Origin: JAAUTT01 sp038213375
GTDB taxonomy: Bacteria > Bacteroidota > Bacteroidia > Bacteroidales > JAAUTT01
DNA length: 64,000 nucleotides
Direction of reading: 5' to 3'
Assembly (NCBI GenBank): GCA_038213375.1
Contig: JBBQTB010000031.1
Location: 1 to 64,000, forward strand
In this document: in pieces, positions 53,701 through 63,200 of the stretch
Numbering within the stretch: the first letter of the stretch is position 1
How the letters are laid out: every line of letters starts with the position of its first letter
Position numbers and translations under genes: made by a program
The notes under the pieces: generated by a model
Database searches by the model: none
Seen by the model: the letters and a program-made list of their open reading frames with translations, nothing else
Told to the model about the DNA's origin: nothing

Positions 53701-54134
53701 AAGGTTCTAAAAATCGTTATAAATATTCCGCTATCGCGTCATGGAACCCTCCCGTGGAATGGAAAACGTGTCTGCATTCTGACTTCCATGGAAATTATAT
53801 TCATTCAGCCTCCTATACTCGCGGAGGATCAGGTGACCGATATGTGACCTGGAAGGCCCGTTTACCGAAAAAAACCTCCTACGATGTTTACTTTTATCTT
53901 GATAAGGCCAATTTCGGGTGGCAACGCAACGATAAAGCATCGGATTATAATTTATTGGTTTACCACGATGGCGGAGTTGAAAAAATCAAACGAAACAGCG
54001 ACAGCGAAGAAAATGGATGGATTTTGCTGGGAACTTATGCAATATCGTCAGATACAGCCAAAATTGAACTGTCAAATCAATCAAGTGGTAACATGGTATT
54101 TGCCGATGCAGTAAAGTGGGTCATTAGCAAATGA
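50796..54134 (+). CDS. ABC-2 permease fused to degenerate M1 peptidase and golvesin-like domain
   Basis: 1112 residues. About 1-280 holds six or seven membrane helices of an ABC-2 permease, starting with KYEMRTLLRSWFFLIFVGLS. About 285-870 resembles the gluzincin (M1) aminopeptidase architecture, with YTYTSDAVQPEMILYPEKG at the place of the substrate-binding strand, but no HExxH zinc motif is found, so it is likely inactive. A CARDB-like beta domain (about 815-900) follows, and the C-terminus (about 970-1112) resembles the golvesin/xly C-terminal domain (SASYTRGGSGDRYVTWKARLP, YHDGGVEKIK, MVFADAVKWVI). It should export something with the ATPase above, and the large outer domains may bind the cargo or the cell wall. 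Confidence 0.75.
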   Translation: MTSHLIRTIAKYEMRTLLRSWFFLIFVGLSILGLGIFNIAMNLQSSGAPWIYRALGASIPYANLIILNLGQAIVAVFLASEFLKQDRKNDSVEVIYARSMSNSQYIAGKTLGILAVFFVLNIIVLLIGIGFSFLGSSSSQNVLFYLAYPLLISLPTLVFILGLSFFMMVIIKNQAVTFILLLGYIALSIFYLNKKVFHLFDYIAYYVPMMYSSISGFSSFTEILFHRLIYFFLGIGLISFTIFKLQRLPQHPKLAAIPLYVGIFFFLLGGFFTYSYLHIKYSARSFREMALDLNNQYVHFPRAIVTRYALNLTHKIDKIEVEALLEIENQTSKPIDTLIFSLNPGLVLNKIRFRGEVIPFTRKAQIIILRAPYPLLPNTKVQFTMTYAGSIDENICFLDKDPKTFEDNFNLEVFTLRKSFSFLQKNYVCLTSESLWYPISGVGYSTTKPMYYPVDFAQYSLKVRTSPELIAISQGKVTKPEKGVYKFDTEYALPKISLLIGHYKKYSLKVDSMEYNLYTIQGHEYFNQSFTEIADTLPTLIHDLRKEYELTLGLTYPFKRFTLVEVPVHFALDNHEYTYTSDAVQPEMILYPEKGVLFDDSDFKTHKAQIEKQMKRNNEEALPVEIQCRMFKDLVRNNFVAKPNRYFVFRTVNWATYSMFPQYYSFITQLSSENWPLLATAMEAFLIERNDIFNSNMRWDDDLTKDEKINMELNRLSLKDLVNNGMKVNIKERNPIVLRDVVITKGKNLFNVLRAKYGEAEVDSVIYMIIRNHMHKPIPLNELNSDFESRFGADFNTFVQTWYTQRTSPVFLIDNVTSYKVISGEVQKFQIRFTISNTENTDGIITLSVELNKPNQKYIEWYEDDFKNDFSRKIFIPARSSREVGYFFDTEPTRMSIATDISKNLPTNFRYDFHGFNETRNTRPLDTIVEIPFKPNSNNKTEIVVDNEDPGFSIHQSNNEAYLKSLVKKGSKNRYKYSAIASWNPPVEWKTCLHSDFHGNYIHSASYTRGGSGDRYVTWKARLPKKTSYDVYFYLDKANFGWQRNDKASDYNLLVYHDGGVEKIKRNSDSEENGWILLGTYAISSDTAKIELSNQSSGNMVFADAVKWVISK

Positions 54135-54167
54135 AAAACAAGAAACTAACTTAAATATTTCAACACT

Positions 54168-55676
54168 ATGAATTTTTATTTCATAAAAAATCTGAACCAA
54201 CAATCACTTATAATCTTGTTGCTGTTTTCCATGAGTAATAGTTATGCTCAAAAAAAATTATTTTTAAACGATGCCATGGAAATAGCAATTAAAAACAGCC
54301 CCGAAATTATCAAGTCAGAGCTCAATATGACCATCAGCAAGGAGAACCTAAAAGCCAGGGAAGCAACCACCAGGTCGTTGATTAAGTTTCAACTTACACC
54401 TTTTTATTATGATCAACGCAGGGAATTCAACAGCTTATTTTCCACCTGGAATACCAGCGAAACGAAAAGGGTTTATGGCGATTTTATTGTTTCGCAACCC
54501 ATTTTACCCAGCGATGGACGAATAAGTCTTCAAAACCATTTGGAGTATCAGAATGCTTACAGCGGATATAACGATACCCGTTCCAAAGGATACAACAACA
54601 ACCTGTATTTAAAATATTCCCAACCGGTATTTACCTATAACAAGCTTAAGATGGAGATCAACCAGCTTAAATTATCGCTTGAAAATGCCACACTGAGTTA
54701 TTCCATTCAACGCCTGTACCTCGAAAAACAAGTTAGCCAGCTTTTCTATAATGTGTACCAGCGACAAATGGCATTATCCATTGCCGAAGATGAACTTAAG
54801 AACCAAAAAATAAGTTATGAAATTATTAAAAGTAAAGTGGATGGAGGGTTAGCCGCCAAAGATCAGCTCTTTCAGGGTGAATTAAACCTGGCAACCAGCG
54901 AATCGAATCTTCAAAACAAGCAGGTGGACCTGGATAACGCCAAGGACAATTTCAGGCAATACATTGGTATTCCGCTGAGTGAAGAGTTTGATATCATAGC
55001 GAATATTGAGTTTACAAAAGTAACTGTAGAAATGGACAAAGCCATTCAAAACGGACTTGAGACCCGAATGGAGTTAAAACAACGGGAAATTAGCATCAAA
55101 AATAGCAATGATCAGCTTACGGTGGCAAAATCAACCAACGAATTTGCCGGCAGTGTTGATCTTTCCGTAGGATTGTTTGGTGAAGACCCCAAACTTCCAA
55201 ATATTTACGATAAACCAACACGTAGTCCACAAGTAATGGTCACGTTAAATATTCCTATTTGGGATTGGGGTGAACGCAAATCGCGCATAAAAGCTGCCGA
55301 AGCGGGGATAAAAATTGAAGAAATAAACCTTGCCAATGAACGCACGAATGTTGAGCTTGCAATCAGGCAAACATACCGGAGCTTGCAAAATCTCGATTCC
55401 CAAATTGATATTGCCAAACAGAACGAGAAAAATGCCCAGCTAACTTACGAGATCAATCTGGAGCGTTATAAAAACGGCGATCTTACCAGCATGGATTTAA
55501 GCAGGTATCAAAATCAGCTATCGGACAAGAAGATGAACTTGGCGAATAGCCTGATCAGCTATAAGCTCGAATTGTTAAACATGAAAATACAATCGTTATG
55601 GGATTTTGAAAATAATTCAACGTTTGTTCCAAAAGAAATTCAGGATAATATAAATAACCAAAGGGTTAGGCCATGA
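54168..55676 (+). CDS. TolC-family outer membrane efflux protein
   Basis: 502 residues with a signal sequence ending NSYAQKK (about 28). Two structural repeats typical of TolC are seen: long helices such as LEKQVSQLFYNVYQRQMALSIAEDELKNQ and VELAIRQTYRSLQNLDSQIDIAKQNEKNAQLTYEINLERYKNGDLTS. PVFTYNKLKMEI and IPIWDWGERKSRIKAAEAG mark the barrel-helix transitions. It forms the outer membrane channel for the RND pumps and perhaps the ABC permease of the same operon. Confidence 0.9.
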   Translation: MNFYFIKNLNQQSLIILLLFSMSNSYAQKKLFLNDAMEIAIKNSPEIIKSELNMTISKENLKAREATTRSLIKFQLTPFYYDQRREFNSLFSTWNTSETKRVYGDFIVSQPILPSDGRISLQNHLEYQNAYSGYNDTRSKGYNNNLYLKYSQPVFTYNKLKMEINQLKLSLENATLSYSIQRLYLEKQVSQLFYNVYQRQMALSIAEDELKNQKISYEIIKSKVDGGLAAKDQLFQGELNLATSESNLQNKQVDLDNAKDNFRQYIGIPLSEEFDIIANIEFTKVTVEMDKAIQNGLETRMELKQREISIKNSNDQLTVAKSTNEFAGSVDLSVGLFGEDPKLPNIYDKPTRSPQVMVTLNIPIWDWGERKSRIKAAEAGIKIEEINLANERTNVELAIRQTYRSLQNLDSQIDIAKQNEKNAQLTYEINLERYKNGDLTSMDLSRYQNQLSDKKMNLANSLISYKLELLNMKIQSLWDFENNSTFVPKEIQDNINNQRVRP

Positions 55677-56021
55677 AAATGTTGTATTACCAATCTCAAT
55701 ACCATTCGGTAGAAATTAATAGGATGAACAATATATCCAGGATATTTCACCCCATACGGGGTTTAAAAATCGGGTTTGCTTTTAATACTAGCGGGATGTC
55801 AGCCCTGTCGGCTTGGTAATTATAATTCTTCCAAATTTATAAAACTTTTAAAAAAACCTAATAATATGAAAAGCGGATGCTTCAAAACTAAAATAGAATT
55901 CATCATCTTAAAACACCGAAGGTTTGATATATCGTTAGATAAGATAAATAAAATTTTTTTAAAATGCCTGAGGCATGACATTACCTGGAAAAACTAATAA
56001 AAACAACTAACTAAGCATATT
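55677..56021. repeat. REP-like palindromes inside the efflux operon
   Basis: The 345-bp gap between tolC and the adaptor gene holds three small hairpins: ACCCC-ATAC-GGGGT (55749-55762), AGCC-CTGTC-GGCT (55801-55813) and ATGCC-TGA-GGCAT (55964-55976). No convincing gene is present; a 73-codon frame (55776-55997) runs through two of the palindromes and looks spurious. Short GC-rich palindromes in AT-rich DNA fit a dispersed REP-like repeat. They could also shape RNA stability between the two parts of the operon. Confidence 0.55.
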
Positions 56022-57071
56022 ATGAAAAAAACTATTTTTTCTCTGATGGTGGCAACACTTCTGGTAGCGTGTAACCAAAATCAGGTAGATTTAAGCAAAG
56101 ATATCACGGTACCTGTATCAGTGACTGAAATACAACTTAGTTCCATCGAAAAATACATTGATATTACCGGAAGCGTGAAACCCACCAAGGAAGTTCAATT
56201 GAAAGCCGACATGTCGGGAAATTATTTCCTTCAAAAAAATCCTTTTACCGGGAGACCATTTGTATTGGGCGACAATGTTCGTGAAGGTCAGGAGATTATT
56301 CTTCTGGAAGATAAAGAGTATGAAAACAATATCAAACTCTCCTCATTAAAATTAAACCTCGACATCACAAAACAGGTATTCGAAAAACAGCAATCCCTTT
56401 ACGAAAAGGGTGGAGTAACATTGACTGAAGTTAAAAATGCCGAAATCAATTTTATCAACTCAAAATACACATACGATGATGCACTTCTACGTCTTCAAAA
56501 AATGCATGTGAAAGCTCCTTTTTCGGGCATTATTGTCGATTTGCCCTATTATACACCGGGAGTTAAAGTAGATGCCAATGTGAGTCTGGTAAAAATAATG
56601 GATTACAGCAGGTTGCAAATGGAAGTGAACCTTCCCGAAAAAACCTTGGATGCCACCAAACCAGGTCAATTGGTGCGAGTCACCAATTATACACTTCCCA
56701 ACGATACCCTGAAAGGTTTGCTTACCCAACTTTCACCCGCCATCGATGCCGATACCCGTTCATATAAAGGCATCGTGGTGATCGATAATTCGAAATTGAA
56801 ACTTCGCCCCGGAATGTATGCCAAAGGTGAAATAGTGGCTGCATCGGCAACCAACACCATTGTCATTTCGAAAGATATTATCCTGTCGAAACAGCGGGGA
56901 AATAGTGTTTTCGTGGTTGAAAAAGGTATTGCCTACGAACGTATTATTCAGTTCGGTCTTGAAAATCCAAGAGAAGTGCAGGTTGTTTCGGGTTTAAAAG
57001 TTAAGGAGCGACTGGTAACAAAGGGATTTGAAACCCTCCGGGAACATTCCAGTGTAAAAGAAATGAAATAG
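56022..57071 (+). CDS. RND efflux periplasmic adaptor (HlyD family) lipoprotein
   Basis: 349 residues. Signal peptide with lipobox LLVAC (Cys17), so it is inner-membrane-anchored by lipid. The adaptor pattern is clear: a split lipoyl-like domain (SGNYFLQKNPFTGRPFVLGDNVREGQEIILLED and VKAPFSGIIVDLPYYTPGVKVD), a short helical hairpin, a beta-barrel domain (KPGQLVRVTNYTLPND) and a membrane-proximal end (KLRPGMYAKGEIV). It links the RND permeases to the TolC protein upstream. Confidence 0.92.
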   Translation: MKKTIFSLMVATLLVACNQNQVDLSKDITVPVSVTEIQLSSIEKYIDITGSVKPTKEVQLKADMSGNYFLQKNPFTGRPFVLGDNVREGQEIILLEDKEYENNIKLSSLKLNLDITKQVFEKQQSLYEKGGVTLTEVKNAEINFINSKYTYDDALLRLQKMHVKAPFSGIIVDLPYYTPGVKVDANVSLVKIMDYSRLQMEVNLPEKTLDATKPGQLVRVTNYTLPNDTLKGLLTQLSPAIDADTRSYKGIVVIDNSKLKLRPGMYAKGEIVAASATNTIVISKDIILSKQRGNSVFVVEKGIAYERIIQFGLENPREVQVVSGLKVKERLVTKGFETLREHSSVKEMK

Positions 57072-57085
57072 GTTAGCCACATCAT

Positions 57086-60000
57086 ATGAAAAAAATAGTA
57101 CAATTCGCTGTCCAATTTCCTGTTACTATTTCGATGATTATCATTGGAATTATGTTGTTGGGATATATTTCGCTTGGAAAACTGAGCGTGGACTTATTTC
57201 CCGAATTAAATGCCCCCCGTATTTTTGTCGAGTTAAAAGCTGGAGAACGCCCTCCCGAAGAAATCGAAAAACAATTTGTGGAAGGTATTGAATCGCAGGT
57301 GATCCGGTTAAAAGGGGTATCTCAGGTATCATCGGTCTGCATGGTTGGTTCGGCAAGGGTAAAAGTTGAGTTTACCTGGGGTACAGATATGGATGAAGCA
57401 TTTCTGGATATTCAAAAAGCACTTACACCCTTCAGTCAGAGTTCCGACATTCAGAATTTTGTTATTACCCAACACGATCCCAATGCATCGCCGGTGATGC
57501 TTGTTGCACTTTTTAATCCCGAGATTACCGACATGAACGAGCTTCGAAAAGTGAGCGAAAACTATATCCGCAACGAACTTATCCGTCTCGAAGGAGTTGC
57601 CGATGTTAAACTTACCGGTACTCAGGAAAAAGAGATTGTGGTAGAGACTGATCCCTACAGGCTCAATGCGTTTGGGTTAACTGCCGACAATCTGGTTCAG
57701 CAAATTGTGAGCATGAACCGCAATGTTTCCGGAGGTAGTATTGTAGAAATGGGTAAACGGTACATTATTAAAGGAACGTCACTCCTGGCAAGCGAACACG
57801 ACCTTGACAATATTGTGATAACCTACAAACAAAGAGTTCAGACCAATTCAACTATCGGCAAATTAACCTCTTCGCGAGCCACCACCATCGGCCAAAAAGT
57901 ACCCGTATTTTTAAAAGATGTTGCCAAGGTCAGTTTTGTGAATAAGAAACCTTACAACATTGTCCGAATAAACGGCCAACGATGCGTGGGTTTGTCCATT
58001 TATAAAGAAACAAGTTACAACACCGTAAAAGCGGTTGAGGAACTTAACAAATCATTAGAAACCATCAAGAAAGCATTGCCGGGTTACCAGTTTGTAGTGG
58101 TTCAAAACCAGGGGAAATTTATCCGGAATGCCATCGACGAGTTACGGGACAGCGCCTTAACAGGAGCCATATTATCCATTCTGGTGTTGTTTCTGTTTTT
58201 ACGGCGCATAGGGCTCACAGCTATTGTAAGTTTTGTGTTGCCGGTATCCATCATCACCACGTTTACGCTCATGTACTTTTATGGACTTACCTTAAACATC
58301 ATGACCCTGGGAGGGCTTGCATTAGGCGCAGGCATGCTGGTTGACAATGCCATTGTGATAGTCGAAAACATCTTCCGAAATCTGGAGCTGGGAATGCCAG
58401 TAAAAGAGGCCACCATAAAAGGTACAACAGAAGTCGGAGGAGCTATCATCTCCTCTACCCTAACCACCATAGTCGTATTTTTACCCATTGTTTACCTGCA
58501 TGGAGCATCGGGTGCGCTATTCAAAGACCAGGCCTGGACAGTCGCCTTTTCTCAGGTGGCCTCGTTGTTTATTGCGATTCTGGTCATCCCAATGCTGTTC
58601 CACCGGATGTATCGGAAAAAACGTACAGTAACTGCTACCAATGCACTTCAATTCAAATGGTATGGGGGATTCCTTTCGCGTATTCTTGTCTATCGAAAAA
58701 CGATATTATTTCTTTCACTTGCCATTATTGGATCAACCGTTTTGATATTGCCATATGTAGGAAGCGAGTTTATTCCAAAAAGCGGAACCAACGAGTTTAG
58801 CCTTGACATCAAACTAAAAGAAGGGACGCAGTTACAACGTACCGAAGGAGTCATAAAAAACCTGGAGACTATGCTTTCAGAAAGCCTGAAAGACAAAGCC
58901 GAAATTGTATACTGTCAGATTGGCCCTTCTGAAGGCGGCACTAGCGAGAAATCAGTTTTTCAAAACGAGAATACAGCCACCATTAAAATTAAATTAAAAC
59001 CAGAAGCAGTGAAGGAATCGGAAGCAATTATTGCGCACATTGGTGTAATAACCAATAAAATTCCCGATGCTGAAATTTCGCTGTTGCGTGACGAAACTGC
59101 CCTTCAATCCACGTTAGGAACAGATGAATCACCACTTGTGGTTGAAGTGAAAGGCAAGGACATCAAGGTGCTGGATGAATTAACGTCTGATATTAAACAA
59201 CGTCTGTCCGGCATTCCGGAAATTTATAACCTAAAAACCAGCATCGAAGAAGGAGCTCCGGAAATTGATGTGATCATTGACCGTTACAAAGCTTCAATGT
59301 TCAATCTCACTGCCGAAAACATTACATCACAGTTAAAAGATATGTTGATGGGCAAGAATGCCGGAAAATTTGACAATTCAGGAGAATTGAACGACATCAC
59401 CGTAAGGTTGCCTGAAATCAGTCTTTCCGAATTTAATTCCATTATGCTCCGAAGCGGTGAAAAACAAGTTTCTCTTTACGAAGTTGCCCGAATCGAAAAA
59501 TCGGTTTCACCCAAGCAGTTGCTTCGGAATAACCAGAGCCGAATAGGCACAATCACTGCCGATATTTCCGGAAATGTGGCATTTGATAAGGTTATTGCCA
59601 AAGTTAAAAGCTCCCTGGCTACCATCACTCCGCCGGCGGAATACCAGATAAAAGTAACTGGAGAAGAGGAAAAACGCGAAGAAGCCATGAGCAGCCTAGG
59701 GTTTGCATTACTATTATCGATCGTGTTAGTTTATATGGTAATGGCTTCCCAGTTTGAGTCGCTTATCCATCCATTTACTGTATTGTTAACCATCCCTCTG
59801 GCTGGTGCCGGTTCCATCTGGGCATTTTTTCTTTTGGGAAAACCGCTCAACATTATGGCGTATATTGGAATCATTATGTTGGGGGGTATTGCTGTAAACA
59901 ATTCTATTTTGCTGGTCGATGCCATTAACCAGTTTAAAGAACAGGGTAAATCATTGCGCGATGCCATCATACAGGCAGGACAGAACCGAATACGACCCAT

Positions 60001-60208
60001 TTTAATGACGAGTTTATCGTCAATTCTTGGGCTGGTGCCGCTTACATTGGGTATTGGTGAAAGTGCTGCTTTGCGATCACCCATGGCTTTAGCGCTCATA
60101 TCGGGGCTAACTGCTTCAACAGTAATGTCGTTGGTGGTAATTCCATGTGTTTATTATGTGTTCGAACGACAGAAAAAGGATTCCATCGAACCAACATCTA
60201 AAGCTTAA
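57086..60208 (+). CDS. RND efflux permease (HAE1 family)
   Basis: 1040 residues, full length. The N-terminal helix is followed by DLFPELNAPRIFVELKAGERPPEEIEKQF, two large periplasmic loops and twelve membrane helices. Helix 4 has LALGAGMLVDNAIVIVENIF, with one Asp in the proton-relay position instead of the D-D pair of AcrB. Helices 10-12 include GIIMLGGIAVNNSILLVDAINQ and RPILMTSLSSILGLVPL. It starts 14 bp after the adaptor gene and is followed 9 bp later by a second RND permease. Confidence 0.95.
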   Translation: MKKIVQFAVQFPVTISMIIIGIMLLGYISLGKLSVDLFPELNAPRIFVELKAGERPPEEIEKQFVEGIESQVIRLKGVSQVSSVCMVGSARVKVEFTWGTDMDEAFLDIQKALTPFSQSSDIQNFVITQHDPNASPVMLVALFNPEITDMNELRKVSENYIRNELIRLEGVADVKLTGTQEKEIVVETDPYRLNAFGLTADNLVQQIVSMNRNVSGGSIVEMGKRYIIKGTSLLASEHDLDNIVITYKQRVQTNSTIGKLTSSRATTIGQKVPVFLKDVAKVSFVNKKPYNIVRINGQRCVGLSIYKETSYNTVKAVEELNKSLETIKKALPGYQFVVVQNQGKFIRNAIDELRDSALTGAILSILVLFLFLRRIGLTAIVSFVLPVSIITTFTLMYFYGLTLNIMTLGGLALGAGMLVDNAIVIVENIFRNLELGMPVKEATIKGTTEVGGAIISSTLTTIVVFLPIVYLHGASGALFKDQAWTVAFSQVASLFIAILVIPMLFHRMYRKKRTVTATNALQFKWYGGFLSRILVYRKTILFLSLAIIGSTVLILPYVGSEFIPKSGTNEFSLDIKLKEGTQLQRTEGVIKNLETMLSESLKDKAEIVYCQIGPSEGGTSEKSVFQNENTATIKIKLKPEAVKESEAIIAHIGVITNKIPDAEISLLRDETALQSTLGTDESPLVVEVKGKDIKVLDELTSDIKQRLSGIPEIYNLKTSIEEGAPEIDVIIDRYKASMFNLTAENITSQLKDMLMGKNAGKFDNSGELNDITVRLPEISLSEFNSIMLRSGEKQVSLYEVARIEKSVSPKQLLRNNQSRIGTITADISGNVAFDKVIAKVKSSLATITPPAEYQIKVTGEEEKREEAMSSLGFALLLSIVLVYMVMASQFESLIHPFTVLLTIPLAGAGSIWAFFLLGKPLNIMAYIGIIMLGGIAVNNSILLVDAINQFKEQGKSLRDAIIQAGQNRIRPILMTSLSSILGLVPLTLGIGESAALRSPMALALISGLTASTVMSLVVIPCVYYVFERQKKDSIEPTSKA

Positions 60209-60217
60209 ATCCTGGCC

Positions 60218-63200
60218 ATGAACTTTATTATCAAGCGAAAGATATTTATTGCGATGCTGTTCATAGCACTTACCATGTTGGGAATTTTCTCTTACAGGCA
60301 ATTGCCTGTAGAACTGTATCCAAACACTCAAATCCCGTATCTGTTTGTTCAGATTTCGACACAGCTGGAAATAGACCCAAAATACATGGAAAGCCAGGCC
60401 ATTATTCCTTTAGAAGGGATCATTGGCACATTGAAAGGTGTGGAAAAAATTGTATCCACAGCAAGCCAGAAACAGGGATTTATTCAAATTTCATACAATC
60501 CGTCAACCAATATCAAATTCGCCTATCTCAAGCTGATCGAAAAAATCGAGGAAGCAAAGAAGAGGATTCCGTCCGATTTTTATGTGCAGGCCGTAAAGTT
60601 CGACATGGAGCAGTTGAACAATACCCTCATGAAACTTCAGGTGCGTGGCGGAGGTGGAGTGGACAGAGTAAGGCAGGTAATAAACCGTGAGATTTTAACC
60701 CGGATACAAAACATCAATGGCATTGCCAACGTGGCAACATTTGGAGGTAAGGAAAAATCACTTGAAATTGTGTTACGCGAAGATGTCTGTAAAGCTTATG
60801 GAATAAGACCTTCCGATATCCGGAGTGCTTTAAACAACAACAGTCGAGCACGTACTTTTGCCGGAAAAGTGACCAACGACAACCAACTGATTTTTGTAAA
60901 CGTAATTTCGGAATATGCCGATGTAGCCAACATTCGTGAACTAATTGTCAAAGAACAGGGTCGAATAAAACTGAAGGATATCGCGGAAATAAATTTCGGA
61001 GTGAAAACTCAGGATTCCTATAGCCGTGTAAATGGCAAGGAAGCGGTTACAATGCAACTTACCCGCGACACCCAATCGAACATGATCGACTTGGCCAACC
61101 GGGTAAAAAAAGAAATTGATGTCCTCAACAAAGAACTGAAAGGAAAGGATATTGAAATTGTTATCCAGGAGAACTCAGCCGAAACCATGGAAAAAAACCT
61201 CAGTCTGATTATGAAATTGGCACTTATCGGTGGTCTGCTGGCTATTTTTGTGCTTTGGATATTCTTGAGGAACCTAACCCTGGTAGTGGCTATTGGTCTT
61301 GCCATTCCAATTTCGGTGTATACGGCATTTAATTTCTTTTACGCCTACGGAATTACCATCAATAGTCTTACATTGCTTGGTATGGCGCTGGCCATAGGGA
61401 TGCTGCTCGATAACAGTGTGGTGGTGATGGAAAACATTTATCGGCTGGCATCCAAAAAAGTGAATATCGAAACGGCTGTAACACAGGGGACCACCGAAGT
61501 CTGGAGATCAATCCTGGCAGCTACACTTACTTCGGTAATGGTATTTCTGCCTTTTGTTTTTTCTAAAAATTTCATGGTGGAAGTGCTGGGGAAACATATA
61601 GGTGTTTCTATCATTTCTACCTTACTGGTATCGCTTTTGGTGGCGCTTTTGTTGGTTCCTATGATTACCCATACCTTTCTTAAATACCGGAAGAAAGATA
61701 AACCTATACAATTCGAAACCATTTCGTACCATAACCGGCTCATCCAAATTTACTTGGTATTGCTAAAATCATGCATGAGGTTTCCGGCACGAACAGTTAT
61801 GGGAGCTTTAGGCATTTTCTTTCTTACCCTATTGATGAGTCTAGGAATTAGCATGATCAATACAACCGAGCCTGAGGTAGTCAATCTTTCCTTATACGTA
61901 AACATGCCAGGTGGAACTACGCTCGACAATACCGACAAGATGGTAACCGAAGCCGAAAAACGTCTTGAAAAGCTAAAGGAGAAAAAGGAATATTTTAGCC
62001 AGATTTACGAAAAGGAAGCGGTGATAACCATTACGCTGATAAAGGACTTTAAAAAAGTCCGTAACTTTTCAATTCCCAAAATCAAACAGGAAATTATGAA
62101 GAGTGTTTCGGGACTACATCCTGCCAGTTTTTCGTGGGAACCTCCCATTTCAGGTGGCAGATTTGGTACTTCTAGTGGAGAGGGAGCTGGCAACCTGGGG
62201 TTTGAGGATTTAATGGGAATAGGAAGCAAAGTTGAAAAAGTACTTATTAAAGGTGAAAACTACGATCAAATAGTATCCCAGGCAAACCTGGTGAAATATT
62301 ACCTGTCGTCGCAATCATCCATTTCTGCTGTAAACATAAACATACCCGATGCCAGCCCGGAAATTCTTATGAATTTCGACAAACAGCTAATGGCATTCTA
62401 TAACATTCCTGCATCCTCTGTTTTAACGGAATTAAATTCATTTCCTCATCAGTTCTCAAGCGGTGCGAAATTTAAACAAGGCGTGAACGAATACGACATT
62501 CAAATAATTACAAAAACTCCTGCAAAACAGGACGAACGCAACCTGAATGACCTGAAACATTTACCGGTTAGAGGAAGTGATTCTTCGCAGTTCGAATTGC
62601 AAAATATTGCCCGTTTTAATTTCACCTCAGGGTTGCCATCGATAAAACGTACCAACCAGCAAAAACAGATTGAAGTGGTTTATTCATTCATCAACGAAGT
62701 GCAGAACGATAAAGAACTTCTTACTGCATCACGCCTGGAAGTGGATAATCAGGTACAAAACATAAGGCTTCCATCAGGCATAGCAACAGAGGTTATTCAT
62801 GATACCCAGGACTTGAGCGACTTCTATTTTTTAATCCTCGCTGCTTTTGTCCTAATTTATATGATCCTCGCCTCGGTATTCGAATCCTTCTCCACTCCTG
62901 TGGTATTGATGTTTTCCATACCACTCGCAGCCATTGGGTCACTGACAGCTTTAATCCTAACAGGAAATTCTATTTACAATGCCAATGCATTAACTGGATT
63001 TATTATCCTGATTGGAGTGGTGGTGAACAATGGCATTATCCTTATCGATTATTCCAATGTTCTTCGTAAACAGGGTTACCGTCCTTCCCGATCCTTAATG
63101 ATGTCGGGTCTTGCCCGGGTAAGGCCTATACTTATCACCTCCATCACCACTGTCATTGCATTGTTCCCACTGGCCATGGGAAAAGCCGAATATGTGACAC

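Noticed and set aside
50796..54134. Active M1 aminopeptidase
   Set aside because: No HExxH motif with a downstream Glu can be found in the peptidase-like region.
55776..55997. Small gene of 73 codons between tolC and the adaptor gene
   Set aside because: It runs through REP-like palindromes, shows no domain, and would split the operon; it looks like chance coding.
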